DNA from: Gadus chalcogrammus
Taxonomy: Eukaryota > Chordata > Actinopteri > Gadiformes > Gadidae
Assembly: GCF_026213295.1 (NCBI RefSeq)
Contig: NC_079434.1
Coordinates: 8,867,698-8,931,697 of the forward strand
Direction of reading: 5' to 3'
DNA length: 64,000 nt
Below are positions 42,691 to 57,147 of this stretch, in pieces. The notes beneath the pieces are model-generated. The model was not told where the DNA came from, ran no database searches, and was given only the letters and a program-made list of their open reading frames with translations. How positions within the stretch are numbered: position 1 is the stretch's first letter; each line of letters opens with the position of its first letter. The translations under genes and the position numbers were made by a program.

Positions 42691-43655
42691 TCAGTAAACC
42701 GTTACCAGAGGAGCAAACCCACCAAACATGCAGTCCTGGATAATGGTTTGGCTAAATGCCTGCTTGGTCCCTTTTCCTGCCCAGTTGAAGTCACATGCCA
42801 GGGAGTTGCTTATAGAAGAACCGAGCATTCTTCGAATCATGGCTTCAGATGAGGTTCCCCCCACTGAAGCCAAACGAGCAATCTAAAGAGACAAGAATGA
42901 AAAAATGTTGTTATAATGTTGGCTTAATTAAACATTTAAGTTAACATTTACTTTTTTTTTCTGCATTTTTCAAGCTTTATTGACAGTTCAGAGTGAAATG
43001 GGGAGACAGAGAGAGAGGGGGGATGAGTAAAGGTCACTGCAACGAAGGCCGGAGCCAATATGGTGCGTGCCTTTATCCACTACGCCACCTGGAGCGCCCA
43101 AGTTAACATTGTCTTCTGATCTGTTAAGTAGGCTAACTATTTCCAAAGAGTGAGGAGAAGGAATGGCTGATACTTTGCTGTTATTGACTTTATATGTAAT
43201 TGTTTTAATATATATATGATACATGCAGACTGTTGGGTTTTCTCTAAATTTTACAATTGGTTTTGTAAAATAAATTACCATCTTTGCCGGGCCGAAACGT
43301 CTGACTTCAATGAAGTTTGAACCTCATTGAAGTCTTCCATTGACTGCATTGGCAGTTTATTTGCTGGGGCCAAATCGGGTTAGCCCTGACTCTCGCCCAG
43401 GGTGGTTTTAATGTCGGCTAGCTCATTTTTAAAAAAAAATTAACCTCCCTGGACAGCTCTTTCACAGTCACCAAGACCTCTGCCAGCATCTTTTCAATGG
43501 TGAGTTCTAAAGAAAAAGAAAATGGTTTGTTAATGTATTATTTATTAATAATGTATTATATTATTATTAATTATTTTAATTATTTATTTAATTATGAATA
43601 CATCATGTGAAACAGACTTACCTTTCAAAAGTTGTCCTCTATTCCCGGTGAAGTC
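42691..43655 (-). pseudogene. DUF4806-type gene fragment, three exons recognised
   Basis: The last exon (42882-42691, after acceptor ctctttag) reads IARLASVGGTSSEAMIRRM and SLACDFNWAGKGTKQAF to a stop. This matches the small C-terminal DUF4806 domain common in fish and arthropod proteins of uncertain, often mobile, origin. Two upstream minus-strand exons look likely: about 43505-43430 (LTIEKMLAEVLVTVKELSREV, helical) and about 43654-43622 (FTGNRGQLLK, followed by donor GTAAGT). The first two are separated from the last by about 550 bases with a short repeat. The N-terminal part is not seen. Whether it is a live gene or a relic cannot be decided; function unknown. Confidence 0.5.
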
Positions 43656-43875
43656 TATAAAATCAAATTAAACATCAATGCATTAATTACTTCAAACATG
43701 TTGCAGGTATTATTGAACTGCAACTATGCCAACACAACCTCGTCTTCAGCCTCAAGCCAAGGAATTTTGCATTAAGGCTATACAATCAGGCATATAGATT
43801 AATCAAAATGTATTAATTAAATATTATAAAAAGATATGAAACATTAGCCTCGTTTGAGATTTCGCCGTTTTGCTA

Positions 43876-43976
43876 AGACCTGCGCAATTATGACGCTCGT
43901 CTTGCTTAGCGCACAGCATTTGTGCAGTATTTTGTGCACTCAGCAAGATGCGCGTCATAGTTGCGCAGGTCTGAGC
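43876..43976. repeat. Short inverted-repeat element
   Basis: agacctgcgcaattatgacg (43877) pairs with the inverse cgcgtcatagttgcgcaggtct (about 43950-43971), with a second pair of agcgcacagca / tgtgcactca boxes inside. MITE-like; no gene. Confidence 0.55.
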
Positions 43977-44211
43977 AGACGCCAACAGCCACTCACTCGA
44001 TCATGCGTGCCGTGACTCACGGTTAAAACGTAAGTTTTCACACAATTTAAATACTGTCTTTCTTCTATATTTATGTGGGGTTCGTATTCAAATACTTTGT
44101 ATGCATGTTGATAGTTCATGTGTCTTACATGCATTTCTATGCGTTTGGTACGAAAACAGTTTGTATGAAGCAAGCTAACAAGCTAGCAGTGATCCATGCC
44201 ATGAACACCTG
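43977..44211. other. No gene recognised
   Basis: AT-rich spacer between two inverted-repeat elements. Small frames in it have no recognisable similarity. Confidence 0.4.
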
Positions 44212-44212
44212 G

Positions 44213-44722
44213 GCCGTGTTCCAATACCCGTACTGTCCGTACTGCGTACTCAAAATTTGAGTACGCAGTACGTTCCAATTCAGATCTGGCGAAAATAAGT
44301 ATACTTCAAGGACCCGGATGCCGTACTCAAAATGGGCTAATCGTGAAGTGTGGATCGAAGGACACTCTCCGTACTCAACGGCAGCCATCTTAGCTACGTA
44401 GCGGAAGAGGCGGAGCCAGGCTGAGCCAAAGTCGGCGCATTTTCCACATAGCCTGCATTAATAGAGTCATTTTGTAGTTTTTATAGCTTTTTATAGCTGC
44501 TAGGCGTAAAGAGTTCACCGTTCAAAGCGGGATGTTTATTGCGGGGGAGGAGCCGCGGCGGCAGTCGTGATCGTCATTTCCGGTAAGTGCACCACAGAGT
44601 ACTCGATTTGGAACAGCACTCACATCTGAAAAATTAGCGTACTCAAGTGAGTACGGATAGTGCAGATAGTGTACTTCCTTTAAGTGTACTCATGGAAGTA
44701 CGGGTATTGGAACACAGCCCTG
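44213..44722. mobile_element. Non-autonomous TIR element, about 510 bp
   Basis: The ends GGGCCGTGTTCCAATACCCG and its inverse CGGGTATTGGAACACAGCCC face each other, and gtactc/gagtac boxes are repeated throughout. A 33-bp perfect palindrome (gtactgcgtactcaaa ... ) sits at about 44238-44270. No transposase. No clear target duplication was read, so the superfamily is left open. Confidence 0.65.
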
Positions 44723-46294
<1,572 letters not shown>

Positions 46295-46364
46295 TATATA
46301 TGTGTGTATGTGTGTATGTGTGTATATATATATATATGTGCGTGTATATATATGTATATATATA

Positions 46365-46407
<43 letters not shown>

Positions 46408-46411
46408 TACA
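46295..46411 (+). repeat. Mixed TATG/TA/TG microsatellite
   Basis: Continuation of the simple repeat on the right side of the hAT-like element. Confidence 0.9.
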
Positions 46412-48240
46412 CTCACACCAGCAACAAAAACATCTGCTCCTTCTGGTCCACTGGGCCCCGCCCCCCTCCGGGCACAGCCCGTACATCACAGTGTGCTGTC
46501 CCCTCTGCTCAAAGCAACGTGCTACACTCCACTCACCTGTCTGAAACTCTGTCTGCTGAACACCAGATCACTCAGTAATAAGGCCCTTTTGATAAATGAC
46601 TTTATTGTTGACCAGAGCCTAGACATTCTCTGCCTCACTGAGACCTGGCAACAACCAAATGACTTCTCCCATCTAAATGAGGCTGTCCCACCAGGTTTTT
46701 ATTTTATTAGTAAACCCCGGGTTAATGGGAGGGGGGGTGGCCTTGCTCTCCATCATGATAACATCAAAGTCACTACTGTCACAGTCCCCATTCACTCCTC
46801 CTTTGAATGTCTAGCTGTAAAACTCTCAGGCCCCAAACCCACTATCATTGTCACCATTTACAGACCACCAAAACCCTCTGCCGTTTTCCTCAATGAATTC
46901 TCATCACTATTTACATCTGTATGTGCAATGTCCCCCACTGTTGATTTCAATATCCACATTGACAACCCATCCTGTACTTTTGCTAATGACTTCACATCAC
47001 TTCTGGACTGTCTTGGCATCACACAACATGTCAACCTCCCAACCCATAACAAAGGTCACATTCTGGATTTAATCTGCTGCACTGACATCACTCCCACTAA
47101 CCTTGATGTCATTGATTTCCCCATCTCCTACCACAAAGCTGTACTTTTTGACTTTCATACCCAACTACACAAAACCAAGGAACAACGGACCATCTCCTTC
47201 AGAAACATCAAACTTATCAACACCACAGACCTCTCCACCATGATCAGCTCCTACCCCAACCCTCCCCCAGCTTCCTCCCTGACTGACCTGGTGACTCACT
47301 ACAATAACTGCCTCTCCTTCTCCCTCACCACCCTGGCCCCCCTGAAAACCCGTTCAGTCTCATTCACCCACACTGCTCCCTGGTTCACTCCTCATCTGCG
47401 CCAGCTCAAAGCCACTGGTCGTCGACTGGAGAGACTCTACAATAAGACTCAACTCACTGTACACCGCCAAATGTATTCGGACCACCTCCATCACTACAAG
47501 AATGCCCTCACCACTGCCAAAACCTCATACTACTCCAACCTCATCAACACTGGTACAGGCAACAGCAGAGTCTTCTTCTCAACAGTCAGCCACTTACTTT
47601 AGCCTCCTAAATCCCTCCCTCCAGACATTTCCACCACCCAATGCACTGCGTTCCTGGACTTCTTCAGCTCTAAAATCAACACCATTCACCAACAACTGGC
47701 CTCATCTCGCACCCCCTCTGATGACCCACCCTGGATGATCCAGGGTTACAAAACCCTACTCCTCACCTACAAAGCTCTCCACAACCTAGCCCCCAGTTAC
47801 CTCTGCGACCTCCTCCAAGAATACACTCCCTCCCGCTCCCTCCGCTCAACCTCTGCTGGACTACTATGTATCCCCACATCACGACTCACTACAATGGGTG
47901 CCCGGTCATTCAGCTGTTCAGCACCCAGGCTCTGGAACTCCCTCCCACCACACATAAAACAGTCAGACACCATTACAACCTTCAAGTCACAACTCAAAAC
48001 TCACCTGTTCAAACTCGCACACAAGGTCTAACTGATCACTGTTTTGATTGTTTGTTTGTTTTTTTTTGTCTTGTTTTTGTTTTATTTATTTCTTATTTAT
48101 TATGTTTATTTATTTATTTTTAATTTTTATTCCACAATGTCTTGTTTTTTTAAAACGATTTATGATGACTATATGCTCTGTAAGGTGACATTGGGTGTCT
48201 TGAAAGGCGCCTCTAAATTAAATGTATTATTATTATCTTC
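46412..48240 (+). pseudogene. L2-like LINE, 5' truncated, RT deleted
   Basis: 46430-47602 encodes the apurinic endonuclease domain: LCLLNTRSLSNK, LCLTETWQQ (catalytic Glu), GRGGGLALHH, VTIYRPP and LLDCLGITQHV. The box usually GDFNIH is VDFNIH, and the terminal SDH is SYH (DFPISYHKAVLFDF), so a catalytic Asp is lost. After a stop at 47600 the RT domain is missing altogether. 47735-48031 encodes only the C-terminal tail (LLLTYKALHNLAPSYLCDLL, GARSFSCSAPRLWNSLPP), which in intact L2-type elements follows RT. The 3' end is T-rich and ends at an ATT microsatellite (48228-48236). An internal deletion, not truncation alone, is needed to explain this layout. Confidence 0.8.
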
Positions 48241-48321
48241 ATGGTTTAAAGATTTACAGACTTCACATTCCATTGTGTTCTAATCACCTTAGTCTGCTCC
48301 CTCGTTACTTATAAAACTCTA

Positions 48322-49455
48322 CATCGTCATCACTAGAGTGTTGCATCCTACTAATGGGTGTGTGGTCTGAGTGAGCAGAGATGCATGCTGGGATACAGTG
48401 CTGTCTGAAGTCTTCAGTTCTATAGACACTCCCCTCAGGAGAAACCAAGTGTTTGAGAATCTGTCGTGACATCAGTTACATGAGCTGGAATATCCTTTAA
48501 GATGGCGCCAGGATTCTCAGAGGAGAAAGGCCAAGAGGAAGATGTTTGGGTTCTTCCTCTCAGCCAGTGGAACACAACAACGGTCTACATCATAGTACCA
48601 TGGAACACTTTGAAACATTCTCATCTTTACACCTAACCTTCACTGGTTAGGAAACCAGTGAAGGTTTCCTAACCTCCACAGCTGAAGAGCACAACTTCAG
48701 CTCGAAGAGCGCACTAGCTGGAGTTCCCGGATTGGTTCTGATTTAAGGGAACCAATCATTCAGCTAGTCCTGTCCACAGGGCTCTCCATCAATCCAGCAA
48801 GGTAGGAAGAGCCGTCTCATTACGGGTCTGAAGGTCATCTTGAATATCCATTTAGGTCCCTTTCCAACGTCAGACTCTCCTTGTGGAATTCCTTTTGGTG
48901 TCCATCCTCCATTGACCCTGATTGGTGTAGTCCTAGTTTGAAGTCACTGATCTGAACACGCCGCTTGCATCCTTTAACACTTGAGTTCGATACTCTCCTG
49001 CCCAGTGTGTTGGATATCGCTCCGGAGCGTTGCTCAGGGCTCTTCATGTCTACTGGAGGCCCTTAAGTAAACGTGTGGCCGTCCATCAGGTATGATTTAG
49101 TTGACCATTCCAATATCCCAAGCCTATAACAGACCCCCGTATGAACATTATCATTGTCAAAGCAAGCCGGACACACACACATAGAACCCAGGACAGGCAC
49201 GTACAACCCCATGCCAGGTGTGAGTGGGAGACACACACACACACACAGTAGAACTCTAGCGATGCTCAAAAATCTTCCATCTCATGTCAAACCCAAACAC
49301 ACACACCACTGAGCCATAAAAGCCCAAACAATCATGCAAGTCTACAGACCTGTAGACTTCAGACAGCTCTGTATCCCAGTATGTACCTCTGCTCACTCAG
49401 ACCACACCCTCATCAGTAAAGCAACACTTATGTGATGAAGATGCAGAGCTCAGGA
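48322..49455. mobile_element. Inverted-repeat element, about 1.1 kb
   Basis: The left arm (about 48322-48428, gtgtggtctgagtgagcaga) and the inverse right arm (about 49345-49455) match over about 100 bp with some mismatches. Inside is a hairpin aaccttcactggtt / aaccagtgaaggtt at about 48635-48665 and further short inverted pairs. No credible ORF; an old non-autonomous DNA element. Confidence 0.55.
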
Positions 49456-49732
49456 GAGTAGAATGAAAGAAGACTGAAGATATCAGAACCCAACCCATTA
49501 CTCCAGCTTGCAACAATAACTTGGAGCCTGTTACCATTTTAACAAATCATTAAAACCAAACCTAACCTTCCCGCGTCCCTGGGTAACACTGTTGTTTTTT
49601 ATTGGTCGTCATGAAAAAAAACACAAGGGGTAACACTGTTGTCTTTGTCAAATAAAATATAAGGGGTAACACTGTTGTTTTTTATTGGTCGTCATGAAAA
49701 AAAACATAAGGGGTAACACTGTTTTTTTTAAG

Positions 49733-49955
49733 GCGCCTTCCTTGGGAGGTGTTTCAGGCACGTCCAGTGGGGAGGAGACCTCGGGGAAGACCCAGGACTA
49801 GGTGGAGAGATTATATCTCCACACTGGCCTGGGAACGCCTCGGGATCCCCCCGTCAGAGCTGGTCAATGTGTCCCGGGAAAGGGAAGTCTGGGGCCCCCT
49901 GCTTGAGCTGCTCCCCCCGCGACCCGACCCCGGATAAGCGGATGAGGATGAGGAC
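49733..49955 (+). mobile_element. LINE 3' end fragment inside the satellite
   Basis: The frame 49749-49937 reads GRRPRGRPRTRWRDYI, TLAWERLGIPP and LLELLPPRPDPG to a stop, a C-terminus frequent in fish LINEs, followed by a ggatgaggatgag tail. It is flanked by actgttttttttaa on the left and actgttgtttttc on the right, a likely target duplication of about 12 bp with a mismatch. A 5'-truncated insertion; clade not assigned. Confidence 0.65.
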
Positions 49956-50592
49956 TGTTGTTTTTCTTTGGTCGTCATGAAAAAACACAAGGGGTAACAC
50001 TGTAGTTTTTTATTGGTCGTCATGAAAAAAAACAAGGGGTAACACTGTTGTTTTTTATTGATCGTCATGAAAAAAAACATAAGGGGTAACACTGTTGATA
50101 TTTATCAAATAAAACATAGGGGGTAACACTGATTTTTATTGGTCGTCATGAAAAAAACATAAGGGGTAACACTGTTGTTTATCTTTGGTCGTCATGAAAA
50201 AAACACAAGGGGTAACACTGTAGTTTTTTATTGGTCGTCATGAAAAAAAACAAGGGGTAACACTGTTGTTTTTTATTGATCGTCATGAAAAAAAACATAA
50301 GGGGTAACACTGTTGATATTCATCAAATAAAACAGGGGGTAACACTTGTTTTTTAATGGTCGTCATGAAAAAAAACATAAGGGGTAACACTGTCGTTTTT
50401 TATTAGTCATGAAAAAAAACATAAAGGGTAACTGTCGTTTTTTATTGGTCGTCATGAAAAAAAACACAAGGGGTAACACTGTTGTTTTTTATTGGTCGTC
50501 ATGAAAAAAAACATAAGGGGTAACACTGTCGTTTTTTATTGGTCGTCATGAAAAAAAACACAAGGGGTAACACTGTTGTTTTTTATTGGTCG

Positions 50593-52000
50593 TCATGAAA
50601 AAAAACATAAGGGGTAACACTGTCGTTTTTTATTGGTCGTCATGAAAAAATACACAAGGGGTAACACTCGTTTTTTATTGGTCGTCATGAAAAAAAACAT
50701 AAGGTAACACTCGTTTTTTATTGGTCGTCGTAAAAAAAAACATAAGGGGTAACACTGTTGTTTTTTATTGGTCGTCATGAAAAAAAACATAAGGGGTAAC
50801 ACTTTGGTTTTTTATTGGTCGTCATGAAAAAAAACATAAGCGGTAACACTGTTGTTTTTTATTGGTCGTCATGAAAAAATAAATAAGGGGTAACACTGTT
50901 GTTTTTTATTGGTCGTCATGAAAAAAAACATAAGGGGTAAAATTGTTGTTTTTTATTGGTCGTCATGAAAAAAGACATAAGGGGTAACACTGTTTTTCTT
51001 TGGTCGTCATGAAAAAAGGGGTAAGGGGTAACACTTGTTTTTCTTTGGTCGTAATGAAAAAAGACATAAGGGGTAACACTGTTGTTTTTTTTTGGTCGTC
51101 ATGAAAAAAAACATAAGGGGTAACACTGTCGTTTTTTATTGGTCGTCATGAAAAAAAACATAAAGGGAAACACTGTTGTTTTTTATTGGTCGTCATTAAA
51201 AAAAACATAAGGGGTAACACTTGTTTTTTATTGGTCGTCATGAAAAAAAACATAAGGGGTAACACTGTCGTTTTTTATTGGTCGTTATGAAAAAAAACAT
51301 AAGGGATAACACTGTTGTTTTTTATTGGTCGTCATGAAAAAAAACATAAGGGGTAACACTGTTGTTTTTTATTGGTCGTTATGAAAAAAAACATAAGGGG
51401 TAACACTAGTTTTTTATTGGTCGTCATGAAAAAAAACAAGGGGTAACACTGTTGTTTTTTATTGATCGTCATGAAAAAAAACATAAGGGGTAACACTGTT
51501 GATATTCATCAAATAAAACAGGGGGTAACACTGTTGTTTTTTAATGGTCGTCATGAAAAAAAACATAAGGGGTAACACTGTCGTTTTTTATTAGTCGTCA
51601 TGAAAAAAAACATAAGGGGTAACACTGTCGTTTTTTATTGGTCGTCATGAAAAAAAACACAAGGGGTAACACTGTTGTTTTTTATTGGTCGTCATGAAAA
51701 AAAACATAAGGGGTAACACTGTCGTTTTTTATTGGTCGTCATGAAAAAAAACACAAGGGGTAACACTGTTGTTTTTTATTGGTCGTCATGAAAAAAAACA
51801 TAAGGGGTAACACTGTCGTTTTTTATTGGTCGTCATGAAAAAATACACAAGGGGTAACACTCGTTTTTTATTGGTCGTCATGAAAAAAAACATAAGGTAA
51901 CACTCGTTTTTTATTGGTCGTCGTAAAAAAAAACATAAGGGGTAACACTGTCGTTTTTTATTGGTCGTCATGAAAAAAAACATAAGGGGTAACACTTTGG
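50593..52000 (+). repeat. Higher-order duplication in the satellite, 1,193-bp offset
   Basis: The irregular segment with caaggggtaacactcg, cataaggtaacactcg and gtcgtcgtaaaaaaaa at about 50593-50802 recurs at about 51786-51995. The neighbouring variants match as well, so a block of about 25 monomers was duplicated as a unit. Confidence 0.75.
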
Positions 52001-53963
52001 TTTTTTATTGGTCGTCATGAAAAAAAACATAAGGGGTAACACTGTTGTTTTTTATTGGTCGTCATGAAAAAATAAATAAGGGGTAACACTGTTGTTTTTT
52101 ATTGGTCGTCATGAAAAAAAACATAAGGGGTAACACTGTCGTTTTTTATTGGTCGTCATGAAAAAATACATAAGGGGTAACACTGTTGTTTTTTATTGGT
52201 CGTCATGAAAAAAAACATAAGGGGTAAAATTGTTGTTTTTTATTGGTCGTCATGAAAAAAGACATAAGGGGTAACACTGTTGTTTTTCTTTGGTCGTCAT
52301 GAAAAAAGGGGTAAGGGGTAACACTTGTTTTTCTTCGGTCGTAATGAAAAAAGACATAAGGGGTAACACTGTTGTTTTTTTTTGGTCGTCATGAAAAAAA
52401 ACATAAGGGGTAACACTGTCGTTTTTTATTGGTCGTCTTAAAAAAAAACATAAGGGGTAACACTGTCGTTTTTTATTGGTCGTCATGAAAAAAAACATAA
52501 AGGGAAACACTGTCGTTCTTTATTGGTCGTCATTAAAAAAAACATAAGGGGTAACACTTGTTTTTTATTGGTCGTCATGAAAAAAAACATAAGGGGTAAC
52601 ACTGTCGTTTTTTATTGGTCGTTATGAAAAAAAACATAAGGGGTAACACTGTTGTTTTTTATTGGTCGTCATGAAAAAAGACATAAGGGGTAACACTGTT
52701 GTTTTTCTTTGGTCGTCATGAAAAAAAACATAAGGGGTAAAGTTGTTGTTTTTTATTGGTCGTCATGAAAAAAAACATAAGGGGTAACACTGTTGTTTTT
52801 TATTGGTCATCATGAAAAAAAACATAAGGGGTAACACTGTTGTTTTTTATTGGTCGTCATGAAAAAAAACATAAGGGGTAAAACTGTTGTTTTTTATTGG
52901 TCGTCATGAAAAAAAACATAAGGGGTAACACTGTTGTTTTTTATTGGTCGTCATGAAAAAAGACATAAGGGGTAACACTGTCGTTTTTTATTGGTCGTCA
53001 TGAAAAAAAACATAAGGGGTAACACTGTCGTTTTTTATTGGTCGTCATGAAAAAAAACATAAGGGGTAACACTTTGGTTTTTTATTGGTCGTCTTGAAAA
53101 AAAACATAAGGGGTAACACTGTTGTTTTTCTTTGGTCGTCATGAAAAAAAACATAAGGGGTAAAATTGTTGTTTTTTATTGGTCGTCATGAAAAAAAACA
53201 TAAGGGGTAACACTGTTGTTTTTTATTGGTCCTCATGAAAAAAAACATAAGGGGTAACACTGTTGTTTTTTATTGGTCGTCATGAAAAAAAACATAAGGG
53301 GTAACACTGTTGTTTTTTATTGGTCGTCATGAAAAAAAACATAAGGGGTAACACTGTTGTTTTTTATTGGTCGTCATGAAAAAAGACATAAGGGGTAACA
53401 CTGTGGTTTTTCTTTGGTCGTCATGAAAAAATGGCTAAGGGGTAACACTGTTGTTTTTCTTTGGTCGTCATGAAAAAAAACATCAGGGGTAACCCTGTTG
53501 TTTTTTATTGGTCGTCATGAAAAAAAACATAAGGGGTAACACTGTTGTTTTTTATTGGTCATCATGAAAAAAAACATAAGGGGTAACACTGTTGTTTTTT
53601 ATTGGTCGTCATGAAAAAATGAATAAGGGGTAACACTGTTGTTTTTCTTTGGTCGTCATGAAAAAAAACATAAGGGGTAACACTGTCGTTTTTTATTGGT
53701 CGTCATGAAAAAAAACATAAGGGGTAACACTGTTGTTTTTTATTGGTCGTCATGAAAAAAAACATAAGGGGTAACACTGTTGTTTTTCTTTGGTCGTCAT
53801 GAAAAAACCACAAGGGGTAACACTGTTGTTTTTTTTTGGTCGTAATGAAAAAACCACAAGGGGTAACACTGTAGTTTTTTATTGGTCGTCATGAAAAAAA
53901 ACGTAAGGGGTAACACTGTTGTTTTTTATTGGTCGTCATGAAAAAAAACATAAGGGGTAACAC

Positions 53964-54431
53964 CATAGACATCTTATAGGTAGACGGAGCATCGAATGCT
54001 ACCGCCTACTGGCGCTGACGAGACGCGGGGCCGCCATCTTGGAGTGGTCACCCGCTCCGCTCAGTGTAATCCGTTTGGCTGGAGCAATGAACTGTCAGCA
54101 CATTTAATTAATCCTACCTCACTGAATACCACAGATTTTCATGCGGTTTTTTGTCATACGTGTACCTATGATAAAGGCCACATGGTTTGGCGTGTTTTAT
54201 TATTCAATACTAATTCTACCAATAGTACGGTAATGTTAAATCGTGCATGTGATAAGTAGTCCCCCGATTCCTATTATGGATTGTCCGCCGATTTGAGCAG
54301 GAATACGCTGAAAAACAGCCCGGCATCCTGTTTCTACTGCTGTTGCTGCTCCCGGTTGACCACTCCAAGATGGCGGCCGTATTTCTCGCGTCCCAGCAGC
54401 CAATGCTCCGTCTACCTATAAGATGTCTATG
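53964..54431. mobile_element. 468-bp TIR element A, copy 1
   Basis: Ends CATAGACATCTTATAGGTAGACGGAGCAT and the inverse ATGCTCCGTCTACCTATAAGATGTCTATG. An exact 8-bp target duplication GGTAACAC flanks it (53956-53963 and 54432-54439). It contains inverted ggccgccatcttggagtggt near 54030 and accactccaagatggcgg near 54361 as subterminal repeats. No transposase. The 8-bp duplication and the fish distribution suggest hAT or P-like; not resolved. Confidence 0.8.
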
Positions 54432-56093
54432 GGTAACACTGTTGATATTTATCAAATAAAACATAGGGGGTAACACTGTTGTTTTCTATTGGTCGTCATG
54501 AAAAAAAACATAAGGGGTAACACTGTCGTTTTTTATTAGTCGTCATGAAAAAAAACATAAGGGGTACCATTGTCGTTTTTTATTGGTCGTCATGAAAAAA
54601 ACATAAGGGGTAACACTGTCGTTTTTATTGGTCGTCATGAAAAAAAACACAAGGGGTAACACTGTTGTTTTTCTTTGGTCGTCATGAAAAAAAACATAAG
54701 GGGTAACACTGTAGTTTTTTATTGGTCGTCATGAAAAAAAACATAAGGGGTAACACTGTAGTTTTTCATTGGTCGTCATGAAAAAAAACATAAGGGGTAT
54801 CACTGTCGTTTTTTATTGGTCGTCATGAAAAAAAGCACAAGGGGTAAAACTGTTGTTTTTTATTGGTCGTCATAAAAAAAACACAAGGGGTAATACTGTT
54901 GTTTTTGATTGGTCGTCCTGAAAAAAAACATAAGGGGTAACACTGTTGTTTTTCTTTGGTCGTCATGAAAAAAAGCACAAGGGGTAAAACTGTTGTTTTT
55001 TATTGGTCGTCATGAAAAAAAACATAAGGGGTAACACTGTCGTTTTTGATTGGTCGTCCTGAAAAAAAACATAAGGGGTAACACCGTTGTTTTTCTTTGG
55101 TCGTCATGAAAAAAAACATAAGGGGTAACACTGTCGTTTTTTATTGGTCGTCATGAAAAAAAGCACAAGGGGTAAAACTGTTGTTTTTTATTGGTCGTCA
55201 TGAAAAAAAACACAAGGGGTAACACTGTCGTTTTTGATTGGTCGTCCTGAAAAAAAACATAAGGGGTAACACTGTTGTTTTTCTTTGGTCGTCATGAAAA
55301 AAAGCACAAGGGGTAAAACTGTTGTTTTTTATTGGTCGTCATGAAAAAAAACATAAGGTGTAACACTGTCGTTTTTGATTGGTCGTCCTGAAAAAAACCA
55401 TAAGGGGTAACACCGTTGTTTTTCTTTGGTCGTCATGAAAAAAAACATAAGGGGTAACACTGTCGTTTTTTATTGGTCGTCATGAAAAAAAGCACAAGGG
55501 GTAAAACTGTTGTTTTTTATTGGTCGTCATGAAAAAAACATAAGGGGTAACACTGTCGTTTTTGATTGGTCGTCCTGAAAAAAACCATAAGGGGTAACAC
55601 CGTTGTTTTTCTTTGGTCGTCATTAAAAAAAACATGAGGGGTAACACTGTTGTTTTTTATTGGTCGTCATGAAAAAAAACATAAGGGGTAACACTGTTGT
55701 TTTTTATTGGTCGTCATGAAAAAAAACGTAAGGGGTAACACTGTTGTTTTTTATTGGTCGTCATGAAAAAAAACATAAGGGGTAACACTGTTCATATTTA
55801 TCAAATAAAACATAGGGGGTAACACTGTTGTTTTTTATTGGTCGTCATAAAAAAAACATAAGGGGTAACACTGTTGATATTTATCAAATAATACATAGGG
55901 GGTAACACTGTTGTTTTTTATTGGTCGTCATGAAAAAAAACGTAAGGGGTAACACTGTTGTTTTTTATTGGTCGTCATGAAAAAAGACATAAGGGGTAAC
56001 ACTGTTGTTTTTCTTTGGTCGTCATGAAAAAACCACAAGGGGTAACACTGTTGTTTTTCTTTGGTCTAATGAAAAAAACACAAGGGGTAACAC

Positions 56094-57147
56094 TAGGGAT
56101 GGGAATTGATAAGAATGTCACGATTCCGATTCTGCTTATCGATCCGATTCCTTATCGATTCTCTTATCGATTCTCATTGGGTGAGAAAATAAGTATAAAT
56201 GTGTTTGTTTGCATTACATCTCTTTAATATCTGATCAGAAGTGCTTCTAGTATTAGGAAATTGTACATTTTCAAATCAATTGGTCTAGACGAAAAGATAT
56301 ATGTTTCGCTTTTTAAGCCCAAATGCCATCATTATGTGCCATACAACTAAAAACACAGACTGAAAACAGCCAAGTAAGAGCTTGTGCCTTTTGGAATTCT
56401 AACAGTGCTCATTTGCATTCAACTTGTAACAAAATTAAACTGACATAAACAAAATGAAGCATTGATTAGACAGAGATTTATTAGATGGGCCTACCTAATA
56501 AACCGTTGGAACACACAAGACCGGAAACCATAGCAATGCCGGTAAACAAACCCCGAGAAGCCCAATCACTATGAGAGTTCCCCACGCTACGGCCATCCGG
56601 AGGCGACAGAGCTGTTGGCCGTGATATTATATATACAATTATAATATAGTATATAATATATTACGTACTATTATATATAGAGCTCCGGGAGTCGCAAACT
56701 GCAACAATCACTTTCTCCTCCATTCCGCGGTTCACCCGGACTGCACTGCACTGAGTTTGACGGCTGAACGCGGATTGGCTGTTACGTTACACATGTCACT
56801 CAGTTATCACGCTGTTGAACGCTGATTGGCTGTCATCACGACAAAAACTTGTCATCGGTTTTCTCCCGCGAAAAACTCGCCCTTATACGCGTCTCTACGT
56901 TCACTTTGTATGGGATCTTGTCGCCCCGTCGCGTTTGGTGTGAACGCACAATGCGATTCTTCCTCGGCGGCGACATGTTTGCTGCGTTCTGAACCAAATC
57001 AAAGCAGCGTGTGTGTGACGTCACGACGCATTTGCCGCGACCGGAACCGATAAGCCGAATCGTTAAGCAGGCTTGCTAACGATTCCAAGGAATCGGTTGA
57101 CTCGGAACCGGTTCTGAACAAGAACCGGTTCTCGATTCCCATCCCTA
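56094..57147. mobile_element. 1,054-bp hAT-like element
   Basis: TIRs TAGGGATGGGAATTGATAAG and the inverse form ending TCGATTCCCATCCCTA are those of common fish hAT elements. The flanks GGTAACAC (56086-56093 and 57148-57155) give an 8-bp target duplication. The interior has no transposase frame. Confidence 0.85.

Noticed and set aside
53996..54259. 87-codon frame in the 468-bp element as a possible THAP-like protein
   Set aside because: No zinc-binding pattern, frame runs into the TIR, and the second copy changes it without sign of constraint.
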